A stretch of DNA of 64,000 bases from [Clostridium] saccharolyticum WM1. Its GTDB lineage: Bacteria > Bacillota > Clostridia > Lachnospirales > Lachnospiraceae. The stretch covers positions 2,170,001 to 2,234,000 of the forward strand of contig NC_014376.1 of NCBI RefSeq assembly GCF_000144625.1, given 5' to 3'. Positions 52,845-62,235 of this stretch are shown here, one piece after another. A program made the translations under genes and the position numbers. The notes beneath the pieces were generated by a model. It was not told the DNA's origin and ran no database searches. It saw only the letters and a list, made by a program, of their open reading frames with translations. Positions within the stretch are counted from its first letter, which is position 1. The number at the start of each line of letters is the position of its first letter.

Positions 52845-54518
52845 TCACAAAAGATGGAATTTTCTTGCAATGCGCACCAGCTTTCTCCCGCCAGGCACGT
52901 TTAAAAGCTCCGTTTCGTCCACACAGCGCAGCTTTAAAAGGAGGATTCCGTAAACCACCACTGCCATTACTATGGCGGCAAGAACACCAAATACATTACG
53001 CTTTAAGGTCAGATGCACCCAAAAATAGGTGCCGTAGGCAGCCGCTCCCATGATCCCCGATGCCACAATGGGGAGGAGAAATGTTTTTTTCATTTCCTGC
53101 CTGTAGTTTAAAAATCTTCGGATCGCCGCTCCGTTTAATATGCACATGGTAAATGCAAACAGGATGTTGGAATACACTACGCTGTAGATACCCATCCGGA
53201 ATCCAAAAAGCATGACACACAGGATGATAACATGGAGGATCAGGGAAATGATCGCATTCCTTAGGGGGACCTGCATCCGGTTGATTCCCTGCAGCACTCC
53301 GTTGGTCACTGTGGAAAGAGAGAAAAATACCACTGCCGCAGACCCGTACATCATCATCTTAATAAGGGCCGAGTTATCATTCCTGCTGAACAAAAGATTG
53401 CAGATAGGCCCTGCAAGAACCGTAAGGCCCACCGTAGCCGGTATTGCGATGAGCATGGAAAAACGGATCACCATGGAGACTTTACTTTTCAACTGCCCCT
53501 TCTGCCCTTCTGCCATTGCCCTGGAAAGAGACGGAATGAGTGCAGAAGAAAGGGAATTGGCAATTGCCACCGGTATGTTAAAAAGAAGCTGATACTTTCC
53601 GGTGATGCCCCAATTGGAAGCGATCTCCGATGCACCCATGCCCATGGCCGTCATGCCGTTTCCATAGATGCTGTTGTCAATAACGGTACTGATGTTGTAG
53701 GCAACACTGCTTAAAACAATGGGCAGGACTGTCATTAAAAGGGCGCCGGAAAGCTCCCCATAGGATTCCCGACGTCTGGTCCTGTCCCTTCTGGCCTGCC
53801 TTTTCACAATCGGTAAATAGCTGAATAAAAGGAAAAGGAGAAATAACAGGGCAGCTACTGCCCCTGCTCCTGTTCCAATGGTCCCTCCCGCAGCTCCAAA
53901 AGCAAAGGAATAAGCAGTGGACCCGTGAACCAGGTTGGATTTAAGTCCGGCCTGAAACAACCTGGAAGCCGCATAAACGCTGATGACCGCATTGACGATC
54001 TGTTCGAGTACCTGAGATATGGCTGTGGGCAGCATGGTCCCAATTCCCTGGAAATAGCCCCGGAACACACCCAGATAGGCGATCACCCAGATCGTGGGGG
54101 CCAGCGTTTTTAAGGCATAAAAGGTATAAGGCATTTTTAAAAAACGGTTGGCAAATATATCCGCTCCAAACCAGAGTACAGCAGCCCCCACCCCTCCGGC
54201 CACGGTTCCGTAGAACAAGGCGACCTTTAGCACCCGTACGGAGTTGCGGTACTCTTTTCTTGCCAGTCTGGTGGCGATCATCTTGGATACTGCTGTCGGC
54301 AGGCTATAAGATGATATGATCAAAAGAAGGGAATAAATCGTAAAAGCAGAGCTGTAATAGCCGTTTCCTTCATTACCTAAAATATCCGCCAGGGGGATGC
54401 GGTAAAACATGCCTATGACCCGGACGATAATACCAGCCACCGCGAGGATGACACCCTGGACCAGGAAATTAGAGGCTCCCTTCTTCGTTCGCTTTCTGCT
54501 TGTCTTATTCTTTTCCAT
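52845..54518 (-). CDS. SpoVB/MurJ-type polysaccharide flippase (MATE-like fold)
   Basis: A 557-aa membrane protein with about 14 helices and a basic N-terminus (KNKTSRKRTKKG). It belongs to the MOP exporter superfamily branch containing SpoVB and MurJ-like lipid II flippases. Landmarks: GNEGNGYYSSAFTIYSLLL and LPTAVSKMIATRLA. The neighbouring BofC-like gene and yqfC/yqfD further upstream suggest a sporulation context, but a vegetative role is possible. Its start overlaps the DUF3048 stop region by 14 nt. Confidence 0.88.
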   Translation of the reverse strand: MEKNKTSRKRTKKGASNFLVQGVILAVAGIIVRVIGMFYRIPLADILGNEGNGYYSSAFTIYSLLLIISSYSLPTAVSKMIATRLARKEYRNSVRVLKVALFYGTVAGGVGAAVLWFGADIFANRFLKMPYTFYALKTLAPTIWVIAYLGVFRGYFQGIGTMLPTAISQVLEQIVNAVISVYAASRLFQAGLKSNLVHGSTAYSFAFGAAGGTIGTGAGAVAALLFLLFLLFSYLPIVKRQARRDRTRRRESYGELSGALLMTVLPIVLSSVAYNISTVIDNSIYGNGMTAMGMGASEIASNWGITGKYQLLFNIPVAIANSLSSALIPSLSRAMAEGQKGQLKSKVSMVIRFSMLIAIPATVGLTVLAGPICNLLFSRNDNSALIKMMMYGSAAVVFFSLSTVTNGVLQGINRMQVPLRNAIISLILHVIILCVMLFGFRMGIYSVVYSNILFAFTMCILNGAAIRRFLNYRQEMKKTFLLPIVASGIMGAAAYGTYFWVHLTLKRNVFGVLAAIVMAVVVYGILLLKLRCVDETELLNVPGGRKLVRIARKFHLL

Positions 54519-55656
54519 ATAATTTCACATTAGGAGAATCCTGTGCAGAAATAATACACACCCAGGTTTTTCCCTGGTTCAGGATAATCTCGTTATTCTC
54601 CATGTCGTAATAATGTGTTGGGCCGAATTCCCCATCCTTGGACCATTTGATGGGGATGGAACGGCCTTCCGTTACGTAACAGCCATAAGAGTCATCCTGT
54701 ACGTTTATGTTTAAATATTCTGTCGTGGCATAATGGGCGGAAGGACAATACTGCAGGATGATATTTTTCACCTTGATCTGCCCTTCGTCTCCCTTGTGGG
54801 GGGCTCCATACTGGAACCGGTAATAAAGCCCGTCATCCTCATGGTACTCAAACCAAGGTTTGTTGAGCACATAGCCCGGATAGACCTTATAAGCATCGCT
54901 GACACCGTTTTTTTCTTCCAGTGTCACTTTACGGCCGTCTTTGGCGAAGCGGTAATGGCCGCGGTAGGAGGAGTCGTAAGTTTCCGAATAGCCAAGCTGA
55001 AGGATGGCCTTATTTAAACGGTTCCCGCTGGTGTAAGCATTGTGGGGGGATTTCCGGTCTTTGGTACGGAAATATGCCACCGTGCCGATGGCATCCAGTC
55101 CGTTAATATTATCCACATTGGCAAGATAAGGCTTTGCAAAGGTACTCTGCCCGTAATGGGCATAAATAGCATCAAATTCACGGGCAAAATATGTATAATA
55201 GGTACGGCAGCTCCTTACAGATCCGATCCGGTCCAGATCATCATAGTTTTCTAAAACAGCCATATATCGGTTCATTCCCCCTTCGGCCGGTGCTTCATAA
55301 ACCACTCCGGCCCGGTTGATCCCATATTGAGGAAGTGCTTCCTTGTCATTGCTCATCATAACCGCTACCGGTCTCCGGTTCCCTATGGCTGTATCCACCA
55401 TCTCTCCGGTGAGATAGCTGCGTATCATCCCATCCTTTTCGGTACGCTCTTCGAAGGTATAGTATTCCCCGGTATTCGCCTCCGGTCCATTGGCCGCTTC
55501 CGTGCTGCTGATTTTAATTTCTTTTGTTTCCGAAGCATCGGATGGTACCACTGATTGTTCCGAAATCCATACTTCCTCATATTTTTTACTGCAGCCGGAT
55601 AAAAAAGCGGCAGACAGCAGGAAACCAGCGAATCCAAACCATACCTTTTTCATCAT
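54505..55656 (-). CDS. DUF3048 (YerB-like) lipoprotein
   Basis: A 383-aa secreted protein with lipobox FLSGC (Cys22), a Ser/Glu/Thr linker and a DUF3048 domain (about 80-380): RPVAVMMSNDKEALPQYGI, RTYYTYFAREFDAIYAHYG and GKTWVCII at the end. Function unknown; YerB-type proteins are widely conserved on the surface of Firmicutes. It overlaps ybeY by 4 nt. Confidence 0.9.
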   Translation of the reverse strand: MMKKVWFGFAGFLLSAAFLSGCSKKYEEVWISEQSVVPSDASETKEIKISSTEAANGPEANTGEYYTFEERTEKDGMIRSYLTGEMVDTAIGNRRPVAVMMSNDKEALPQYGINRAGVVYEAPAEGGMNRYMAVLENYDDLDRIGSVRSCRTYYTYFAREFDAIYAHYGQSTFAKPYLANVDNINGLDAIGTVAYFRTKDRKSPHNAYTSGNRLNKAILQLGYSETYDSSYRGHYRFAKDGRKVTLEEKNGVSDAYKVYPGYVLNKPWFEYHEDDGLYYRFQYGAPHKGDEGQIKVKNIILQYCPSAHYATTEYLNINVQDDSYGCYVTEGRSIPIKWSKDGEFGPTHYYDMENNEIILNQGKTWVCIISAQDSPNVKLYGKE

Positions 55657-56150
55657 CTTGTGTATCCTCCCCGGCTTAAGATTTCCTCCTGCTTTTTCTC
55701 CATGATCTCACGTTCATCCTCTTCCATATGGTCATAACCACATAGATGAAGCATGCTGTGTGCCACTAAAAAAGCAAGCTCCCTTGTTTGGGAATGGCCG
55801 TACTTTTCCGCCTGTTCTTCTACCTTATTTACTGATATTACAATGTCTCCCAGCAAAAGCTCTCCTGTTTCCGGATGAAAGCAGTCGTCTGCCGTCTCTT
55901 CCAGATGTTCAAATTCCGAAGGACATTCATACTCAATCATTGGAAAGGAAAGGACATCCGTAGGGGTGTCCATATCCCGGTATTCCCTGTTGATCTGGCG
56001 GATTTCCTCATTGCCGGTAATCAGGACATTGACCTCTGCCTCATAAGGGCAGTTTTCATAATCCAGAGATTCCTCCACCACTCTTTTAATAATATCTTCA
56101 TATGGGATATCCAGTTTCTGTTCTGCCTCATATTCAATATTAATCGTCAT
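55653..56150 (-). CDS. ybeY: Endoribonuclease YbeY
   Basis: A 165-aa metal-dependent RNase needed for 16S rRNA 3'-end maturation and ribosome quality control. The zinc motif HSMLHLCGYDHMEEDE (HxxxHxxxxxH) is intact. A longer frame to 56267 only reads through the phoH end; ATG 56148-56150 with AAAGG upstream gives MTINIEYEAEQ. It overlaps phoH by 11 nt, the usual phoH-ybeY order. Confidence 0.95.
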   Translation of the reverse strand: MTINIEYEAEQKLDIPYEDIIKRVVEESLDYENCPYEAEVNVLITGNEEIRQINREYRDMDTPTDVLSFPMIEYECPSEFEHLEETADDCFHPETGELLLGDIVISVNKVEEQAEKYGHSQTRELAFLVAHSMLHLCGYDHMEEDEREIMEKKQEEILSRGGYTR

Positions 56151-57156
56151 AACGTGCCTTTCTGCCGCCAATGGCCTTTGTCTTTCGCTCTCCGGTCTTT
56201 TTCTTTGATTCATAATCATCGTAGGCCTGTACAATTTTCTGCACCAGAGGATGACGGACAACGTCACTGCTGGTTAGATGGCAGAAACCAATGTCGTCAA
56301 TTCTCTTTAATATCCGAGAAGCCATGTCAAGTCCTGATACGGTTCCGGCAGGCAGATCTTTTTGTGTCTGGTCACCTGTTACGATCACCTTTGACCCAAA
56401 GCCGATTCTGGTAAGGAACATCTTCATCTGGGCCGGAGTGGTATTCTGGGCTTCATCAAGGATGATATAGGCATTGTCAAGAGTACGGCCTCTCATATAA
56501 GCCAGAGGTGCCACTTCGATCAAGCCTTTCTCCGCATTGTGAAGATAGCTCTCTGCTCCCATAATCTGATAAAGAGCATCATACAACGGCCTTAAGTAAG
56601 GATCTATTTTACTTTGCAGATCACCTGGAAGAAAGCCCAGCTTCTCTCCGGCCTCAATGGCAGGTCTCGTCAGGATGATACGGCTTACCTCGCCGTTTTT
56701 AAAAGCCTGGATGGCCATAGCCATGGCCAGATACGTCTTTCCGGTTCCGGCAGGCCCGATTCCGAAAACGATCATCTTTTTTCTGATCTGATCCACATAC
56801 TGCTTTTGCCCAAGAGTCTTGGGCTTTACCGGTCTTCCCGTAATGGTTCTGCAGATAATATCCTTGTCGATTTCCAGGATCTGGCTGTCATTTTCAGAAA
56901 ATGACAGAGAGAGGGCATAATCTACATTTTGCTCTGTAATGGCATTCCCCCGCCTGGAAAGCTCAATCAGGTTATTGAATACGCTTTTAGCCTTCTGGAC
57001 CATCTGCTCCGGTCCTATGATCTTAAGGGCCCCATCCCGCCCGATCATGGTAACATGCAGGGTCCGTTCTATTTTCTTTAAGTAGCTGTCAAACTGTCCG
57101 CATACGTTTTTCTCGTGTTCAGCCGGGATGTCTATGATTGTCTCAATTACGCTCAT
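56140..57156 (-). CDS. phoH: PhoH-family ATPase
   Basis: A 338-aa protein with an N-terminal RNA-binding-like region and a P-loop ATPase domain: GIGPAGTGKTYLAMAMAIQ (about 135-153) and YIILDEAQNTTPAQMKMF. The basic tail (KKKTGERKTKAIGGRK) is typical. Between yqfD and ybeY, as in most Firmicutes. It probably helps RNA metabolism with YbeY. Confidence 0.95.
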   Translation of the reverse strand: MSVIETIIDIPAEHEKNVCGQFDSYLKKIERTLHVTMIGRDGALKIIGPEQMVQKAKSVFNNLIELSRRGNAITEQNVDYALSLSFSENDSQILEIDKDIICRTITGRPVKPKTLGQKQYVDQIRKKMIVFGIGPAGTGKTYLAMAMAIQAFKNGEVSRIILTRPAIEAGEKLGFLPGDLQSKIDPYLRPLYDALYQIMGAESYLHNAEKGLIEVAPLAYMRGRTLDNAYIILDEAQNTTPAQMKMFLTRIGFGSKVIVTGDQTQKDLPAGTVSGLDMASRILKRIDDIGFCHLTSSDVVRHPLVQKIVQAYDDYESKKKTGERKTKAIGGRKARYDD

Positions 57157-58387
57157 TTGAATGATTTGTCTCCTCCGGTTCCTCTGTTCTTTGTATCTTC
57201 AGTGCCTCCCGCCTGCCTACAGGCTCCTCGGTCACAAAATCTATGGCAACCTGGCATAAAGATTCATTATCTAGTATTTTAACATGATTTTCCAGAATTT
57301 GTACCCCTTTTTCCAATAAATTTTTTTTGTATCTTTTATTCATATCCTCAGCCAGTTGTTTTTTCTCTTCCTCAGTATAAGGACGCTCATAGGATATGTA
57401 TTCTTTTCCCGTTAATTTTCCGACATAAATGGGAAGATAGAAATTCTGGAACAGGTGAAGCTGTTCTTCTTCCATGGTCTGCTTCCATGATGTTCCCTCT
57501 GGGCGCGGACGTATCAGAAGAAAGGAAAAACGGAAAGCTTTCATATAATACCCCTTCCTTATCTTTCCAGTTTCCACGTCGATTTTCCGGAAAAGGGGCA
57601 TTTGTCTTGTGAGGTGATATTCTGTTCTTGCCGTTATGTCCCCGTCGGAACGGACATAATGAGTATTTACCACCTCTTCGCTGTCTCCTATGATGGGCAG
57701 GACTCCGCTGACCAGAACCTGCCCCTGTTCCACCGTATCGCCTATGGCTACCATTGGTACTCCGCTGCGCACGATCATGGAGGTGATCACCCCGTTTTTT
57801 TCTGCTACAATATCACATGGAGTTTCATCTTTTACAGGGATTTCAGAAAGCACTTCATTTTCTTTTATTTTAACCAAAAGGCGGGTTCCTGATACCCTTG
57901 CCGATACCCAGGTTATTTCTGGAAACTTGGAGCGAAAGGATTCTTCCAGGACATCACAATCAATTTTAGATTTTCTCATGCCATACCGGATTTCTTCCGA
58001 TTCGCAGAATTTTATAAGTGTATCGTATGTATACATTCGGTTTCCATCAAATTCAATATCCCATATAAATAAAGAAAGGGAATAAAGGATTAAAAAAAAG
58101 CTTGCAAAACCGGCAGCATACAGCTTCCGTTTTTTATTCCTGTGTAAAAAAAAAGGAAGTCCAAACTTTTTTAAAATCTTAAGTCTGACCTTCGTTTTAC
58201 GTACAAGGGGCTTTACCTTGCGGAATCCTTGTACAGACATGAAAAGCTGATAGGAATGTCCGGAATTAATGACTTTCCACAGTTCAATATCATGGACGCT
58301 GCACATATTGAGAAAGCGTTCCGGAGAAAAGCCGGTCATTTCTATAAAAAGATAACCGAAAAAATAATGATTCAGCCAAGCAAGCAC
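57143..58387 (-). CDS. yqfD: Sporulation protein YqfD
   Basis: A 414-aa protein with an N-terminal YqfD domain (FSPERFLNMCSVHDIELW), one membrane helix (about 89-109) and an extracellular part with KNGVITSMIVRSGVPMVAIGDTVEQGQVLVSG-like strands. In Bacillus it is made under sigma-E in the mother cell and is needed for engulfment or later. The start is GTG 58385-58387 with GGAGGTG upstream. Cotranscribed with yqfC. Confidence 0.93.
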   Translation of the reverse strand: MLAWLNHYFFGYLFIEMTGFSPERFLNMCSVHDIELWKVINSGHSYQLFMSVQGFRKVKPLVRKTKVRLKILKKFGLPFFLHRNKKRKLYAAGFASFFLILYSLSLFIWDIEFDGNRMYTYDTLIKFCESEEIRYGMRKSKIDCDVLEESFRSKFPEITWVSARVSGTRLLVKIKENEVLSEIPVKDETPCDIVAEKNGVITSMIVRSGVPMVAIGDTVEQGQVLVSGVLPIIGDSEEVVNTHYVRSDGDITARTEYHLTRQMPLFRKIDVETGKIRKGYYMKAFRFSFLLIRPRPEGTSWKQTMEEEQLHLFQNFYLPIYVGKLTGKEYISYERPYTEEEKKQLAEDMNKRYKKNLLEKGVQILENHVKILDNESLCQVAIDFVTEEPVGRREALKIQRTEEPEETNHSNERN

Positions 58388-58410
58388 TTGATTACACCTC
58401 CAGTTGCCCT

Positions 58411-58677
58411 TTATTCAAATTCCAGGGATTTGATAAATCCATTAATTTTCATTTCCTCATTGGTATAATATTCAATCATCAGCCTGCTTCCGCCGATGAT
58501 GACTCGGCAGTTTTTGGCCTGGAGTTTGATGGAACAGTCTGTATAGAGGATAATGCTTCGGTAATTTTCTATTACAACGCTATGACGTCCCAGAAAAGAT
58601 ACAAGCACTTCTCCCAAAACTACATCCTTGGGGAGTTTTAAGGCGGAAGCTGCTTTTTCCTTTGATTCCTCAAACAT
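58411..58677 (-). CDS. yqfC: Sporulation protein YqfC
   Basis: An 88-aa protein with short beta strands (SFLGRHSVVIENYRSIILYT; IGGSRLMIEYYT), matching YqfC/YabP-like proteins. It is always next to yqfD and belongs to the sigma-E regulon in B. subtilis. A sigma-E-like sequence lies upstream at 58714-58743. Confidence 0.92.
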   Translation of the reverse strand: MFEESKEKAASALKLPKDVVLGEVLVSFLGRHSVVIENYRSIILYTDCSIKLQAKNCRVIIGGSRLMIEYYTNEEMKINGFIKSLEFE

Positions 58678-58713
58678 AATCCCTATTCTGCCCTTCTCTT
58701 TCTATTCCTTTAT

Positions 58714-58743
58714 ACTATATGCAAATCATATATGGGAAATTCG
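58714..58743 (-). promoter_or_regulatory. Possible sigma-E promoter of yqfC-yqfD
   Basis: Minus-strand CATATAGT (58714-58721) resembles the sigma-E -10 consensus CATACA-T, with CGAATTTC (58736-58743) 14 nt upstream as a weak -35. Family knowledge (yqfCD are sigma-E genes) supports it. Confidence 0.35.
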
Positions 58744-58851
58744 TTACAGTTCAACCATGCCATTTATTATTTGGCTTGCAAAACTTGTTTTTTCAGGAAT
58801 AAGTGCATACAGGGCTAAGGGGTTGAGAAGATTTTAAGGCAATAAAAGTCG

Positions 58852-58886
58852 AAAAAACCCCTGGTCACAGGAAGTGGGACCAGGGA
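58852..58886 (-). terminator. rpsU terminator
   Basis: CCCTGGTC (58859-58866) pairs with GACCAGGG (58878-58885), followed on the minus strand by GTTTTTT. Confidence 0.92.
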
Positions 58887-58901
58887 TTCATCTTTTAACT
58901 A

Positions 58902-59078
58902 TTAGTTATATTTACGTTTTCTTGCAGCTTCAGACTTTTTCTTACGTCTTACGCTTGGTTTTTCGTAATGTTCTCTCTTACGAATTTCCTGCTGGATACC
59001 TGCTTTCGCACAGTTTCTTTTGAATCTGCGTAAAGCGCTATCTAAGCTCTCGTTGTCTTTAACGATTACATTTGACAT
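58902..59078 (-). CDS. rpsU: 30S ribosomal protein S21
   Basis: A 58-aa basic protein starting [20 protein letters not shown] and ending EAARKRKYN, a textbook bacterial S21. Initiator ATG 59076-59078 has GGAGG farther upstream and GTGTGAGCT next to it. It has its own promoter and terminator, so it is a single-gene unit between yqfC and alaS. Confidence 0.97.
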   Translation of the reverse strand: MSNVIVKDNESLDSALRRFKRNCAKAGIQQEIRKREHYEKPSVRRKKKSEAARKRKYN

Positions 59079-59099
59079 AGCTCACACCTAACCTCCCTC

Positions 59100-59128
59100 C
59101 AGTTGTGTACTTGTGCATAATACAACTG
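59100..59128 (-). repeat. Hairpin next to the rpsU Shine-Dalgarno
   Basis: CAGTTGT (59100-59106) pairs with ACAACTG (59122-59128). On the transcript the stem is directly followed by GGAGGGAGG, so it could affect access to the ribosome-binding site. Confidence 0.5.
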
Positions 59129-59154
59129 TTTGGGTATTTTATAGCACTGATATG

Positions 59155-59182
59155 ATTATAGCATAATTTTGCCATACGTCAA
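59155..59182 (-). promoter_or_regulatory. Promoter of rpsU
   Basis: Minus-strand TTGACG (59177-59182), 16-nt spacer, TATAAT (59155-59160). Confidence 0.8.
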
Positions 59183-59281
59183 GAAAAATTTTCAATATTT
59201 TGAATATCGATTTGGCGGCAGATCCATATTTTTTCCGAAATGTATACAATCCGACAAAAAGAAACCAACATGAATGAAGGG

Positions 59282-61921
59282 TCAGCTCAACTGCTCCGCA
59301 ACAACTTCCGTAACCTTCTCAAGGCATGCCTCCACACCTGACGGATTCTTTCCTCCCGCCTGAGCCATATTGGGACGGCCGCCGCCGCCGCCGCCAACTA
59401 AGGAAGCAATGGCTTTGATTAAGTTGCCGGCATGGGCTCCTTTTTTCTGCGCCTCATCCGTAACAGCAGCCATCAGATTCACTTTATCATCCTGGATGGA
59501 GGCGATCACAATGACTCCCTCACCTAATTTTTCTTTTAACTGGTCGCCAAGATTGCGAAGTCCGTTCATGTCAACATCCATCACCTTTGTTGCAAGGATC
59601 TTTACTCCCTTGACCTCTTTTACCTGATCCATTACATTTCCAAGAGAATCCTTTGCAAGCCTGCTTTTTAATTTTTCGTTTTCAGAATGCAGTGCCTTAA
59701 TCTCATCTAATAGGGACTCGATTTTTGATGTAAGGGCTGAAGGCATTGTTTTGGCAGCCTTTGCCGCTTCATGAAGTTCTTTTTCGGTTTCCTGATAATA
59801 ATGCATCAGGCCGTCTCCTGTCAAGGCTTCAATTCTCCGGACTCCGGCTGCGATACCGGTTTCCGAAAGAATCTTAAAGGAGCCAATGACTCCCGTATTG
59901 TTAATATGGGTGCCGCCGCAAAGCTCCGTTGAAAAATCACCCATTTTTACTACCCGGACCGTATCTCCGTATTTTTCTCCAAACAGTGCCATGGCACCTG
60001 ATTTTTTTGCATCTTCTAAGGTCATGATTTCCGTTTTTACAGGAAGAGATTCCTTGATTTTCTCATTTACAAGAGTTTCCACCTGGCGAATCTCTTCAGG
60101 TGTCATGGCTGAGAAGTGGGTGAAGTCAAAACGCAGTTTGTCTCCATCCACAAAGGAACCGGCCTGTTCTACATGACTGCCCAGTACTGTTCTTAAAGCT
60201 TTCTGGAGAAGGTGAGTAGCACTGTGGTTCTTTCCCGTATTCTGGCGGTTTCCTTCACATACCTTTAAGGTGACCACGTCTCCGCTCTGCAGCATTCCCT
60301 TAGCCATCTTCCCTACATGGCCCACCTTTCCGCCTTGCAAATGGATGGTTTCTTCTACCTTGAATTCGCCTCTGTCACTTACAATATAGCCCACATCACC
60401 CTGCTGGCCGCCCATGGTACCGTAAAATACCGTCTGCTCTGTAACTATGGTTCCTGTTTCTCCATCGGTAAGAGCCTCAACCAAGTCAGTATCTGTGGTA
60501 AGGACAAGAATCTTAGAGTCACAGATTAACTTGTCATAGCCGATAAATTCCGTTGTAATAGCCGGATCAATGGACTGATAAACAGTGACGTCGGCGCCCA
60601 TGTAATTGGTGGTTTTTCTTGCATTTCTGGCTGTTTCCCTCTGCTTTTGCATGGCAGCCTTAAAGCCTTCCTCATCCACTCCGAAATTCTTCTCTTCCAG
60701 AATTTCCAGAGTCAGATCCAGAGGAAATCCATACGTATCATATAATTTAAAAGCGTTCTCACCGGAAAGAATGGTTTCGCCCTTTTTTACCATCTCCTCT
60801 TCCAGTTCCCCCAGAATGGCAAGGCCCTGGTCAATGGTCTTATTGAACTTATCCTCCTCCTGGGTCAGAACCTTCAGAATCATTGCTTTCTTCTCTTCCA
60901 GTTCCGGATACCCATCCTTGGACAGTTCAATGACGGTGGTGGATAAGTCTGCCAGGAACTTACCCTCGATGCCAAGAAGTCTGCCATGGCGGGCAGCTCT
61001 TCTTAAGAGGCGGCGCAGAACATAGCCTCTTCCCTCATTGGAAGGCATGATGCCGTCAGAGATCATAAAAGTACAGGAACGTACGTGGTCTGTGATCAGA
61101 CGAAGGGATACATCCACATCCGCATTTTTTTTGTACTCTGTACGGGCCAGGGCAGCCACACGGTTTAAAAGGGCTTTTATGGTATCCACATCAAAAATGG
61201 AATCCACATCCTGGACAACCACTGCAAGACGCTCCAGTCCCATACCGGTATCTATGTTTTTCTGAGCTAATTCCTCATAGTTTCCATGACCGTCGTTTTC
61301 AAACTGGGTGAATACATTATTCCACACTTCCATATACCGGTCACAATCGCAGCCAACGGTACAATCCGGACTTCCGCAGCCATACTTTTCCCCTCTGTCA
61401 TAATAAATCTCTGAACATGGACCGCAGGGACCTGCACCGTGTTCCCAGAAATTATCCGCTTTACCAAAACGGAAAATACGCTCAGGGGCAATGCCGATCT
61501 TTTTATTCCAGATTTCGAAGGCCTCATCATCTTCCAGATATACGGATGGATACAGCCTGTCCGGGTCAAGTCCGATCACCCCGGTCAGAAATTCCCAGGA
61601 CCAGTGAATGGCCTCGTCCTTAAAATAGTCCCCAAAGGAAAAATTACCCAGCATCTCAAAGAAGGTGCCGTGGCGGGCTGTCTTGCCTACGTTTTCAATA
61701 TCTCCTGTCCGGATGCACTTCTGACAGGTAGTTACCCTTCTTCTTGGCGGGATCTCCTGGCCTGTAAAATATGGCTTAAGGGGAGCCATTCCCGAGTTGA
61801 TCAACAACAAGCTGTTATCATTATGCGGAACCAGGGAGAAGCTTTTCATCGCCAGATGTTCCTTGCTTTCAAAAAATTCAAGGAACATTCTCCTCAGTTC
61901 ATTCACACCGTAGTTCTTCAC
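59282..61921 (-). CDS. alaS: Alanyl-tRNA synthetase
   Basis: An 879-aa class II synthetase. Catalytic region near the N-terminus (RRMFLEFFESKEHLAM; TTCQKCIRTGDIENVG), editing-domain zinc ligands HSATHLLQKAL and CGGTHINNTG, and a C-terminal domain with a run of six glycines (SLVGGGGGGRPNMAQAGG). Length is normal. The start follows CGGAGGACAGTAAC. It is preceded by a 49-aa membrane protein in the same transcript. Confidence 0.98.
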   Translation of the reverse strand: MKNYGVNELRRMFLEFFESKEHLAMKSFSLVPHNDNSLLLINSGMAPLKPYFTGQEIPPRRRVTTCQKCIRTGDIENVGKTARHGTFFEMLGNFSFGDYFKDEAIHWSWEFLTGVIGLDPDRLYPSVYLEDDEAFEIWNKKIGIAPERIFRFGKADNFWEHGAGPCGPCSEIYYDRGEKYGCGSPDCTVGCDCDRYMEVWNNVFTQFENDGHGNYEELAQKNIDTGMGLERLAVVVQDVDSIFDVDTIKALLNRVAALARTEYKKNADVDVSLRLITDHVRSCTFMISDGIMPSNEGRGYVLRRLLRRAARHGRLLGIEGKFLADLSTTVIELSKDGYPELEEKKAMILKVLTQEEDKFNKTIDQGLAILGELEEEMVKKGETILSGENAFKLYDTYGFPLDLTLEILEEKNFGVDEEGFKAAMQKQRETARNARKTTNYMGADVTVYQSIDPAITTEFIGYDKLICDSKILVLTTDTDLVEALTDGETGTIVTEQTVFYGTMGGQQGDVGYIVSDRGEFKVEETIHLQGGKVGHVGKMAKGMLQSGDVVTLKVCEGNRQNTGKNHSATHLLQKALRTVLGSHVEQAGSFVDGDKLRFDFTHFSAMTPEEIRQVETLVNEKIKESLPVKTEIMTLEDAKKSGAMALFGEKYGDTVRVVKMGDFSTELCGGTHINNTGVIGSFKILSETGIAAGVRRIEALTGDGLMHYYQETEKELHEAAKAAKTMPSALTSKIESLLDEIKALHSENEKLKSRLAKDSLGNVMDQVKEVKGVKILATKVMDVDMNGLRNLGDQLKEKLGEGVIVIASIQDDKVNLMAAVTDEAQKKGAHAGNLIKAIASLVGGGGGGRPNMAQAGGKNPSGVEACLEKVTEVVAEQLS

Positions 61922-61939
61922 GTTACTGTCCTCCGTTTG

Positions 61940-62089
61940 CTATTTTGTCTCTTTCGTCACGGTACCGTTATTCCCGGCATCCTTATGATCTCTGTATTTC
62001 TTGCCGCACACGATTCCGCCCCATGCAAGAAACAGGAAAAAAAGGAATTTGATTGCGGCCTCCAGTAAACTTGCAATTATAGCTGTCAT
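61940..62089 (-). CDS. 49-aa small membrane protein upstream of alaS
   Basis: ATG 62087-62089 with GGGAGG eight nt upstream, ending TAG at 61940-61942. The protein has one hydrophobic helix (IIASLLEAAIKFLFFLFLAW, about 4-23), then GGIVCGKKYRDHKDAG and a polar tail. It resembles tiny single-helix proteins seen in Lachnospiraceae, but no function is known. It shares a transcript with alaS. Confidence 0.75.
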   Translation of the reverse strand: MTAIIASLLEAAIKFLFFLFLAWGGIVCGKKYRDHKDAGNNGTVTKETK

Positions 62090-62133
62090 ATTTTATTCCT
62101 CCCAAAAATTCTTATAGTATCACTCATTTTACT

Positions 62134-62162
62134 ATCCTATCATAAGGAATTTTATTTATCAA
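62134..62162 (-). promoter_or_regulatory. Promoter of small-protein/alaS unit
   Basis: Minus-strand TTGATA (62157-62162), 17-nt spacer, TAGGAT (62134-62139). The leader is only about 40 nt, so no T-box is present. Confidence 0.65.
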
Positions 62163-62235
62163 GATGTTGCAATAGAATTTTTTTTACCAATTAAGAAATA
62201 TAAGCTCTCTTCACCCGGTCATTTTCTGAAGAAAT

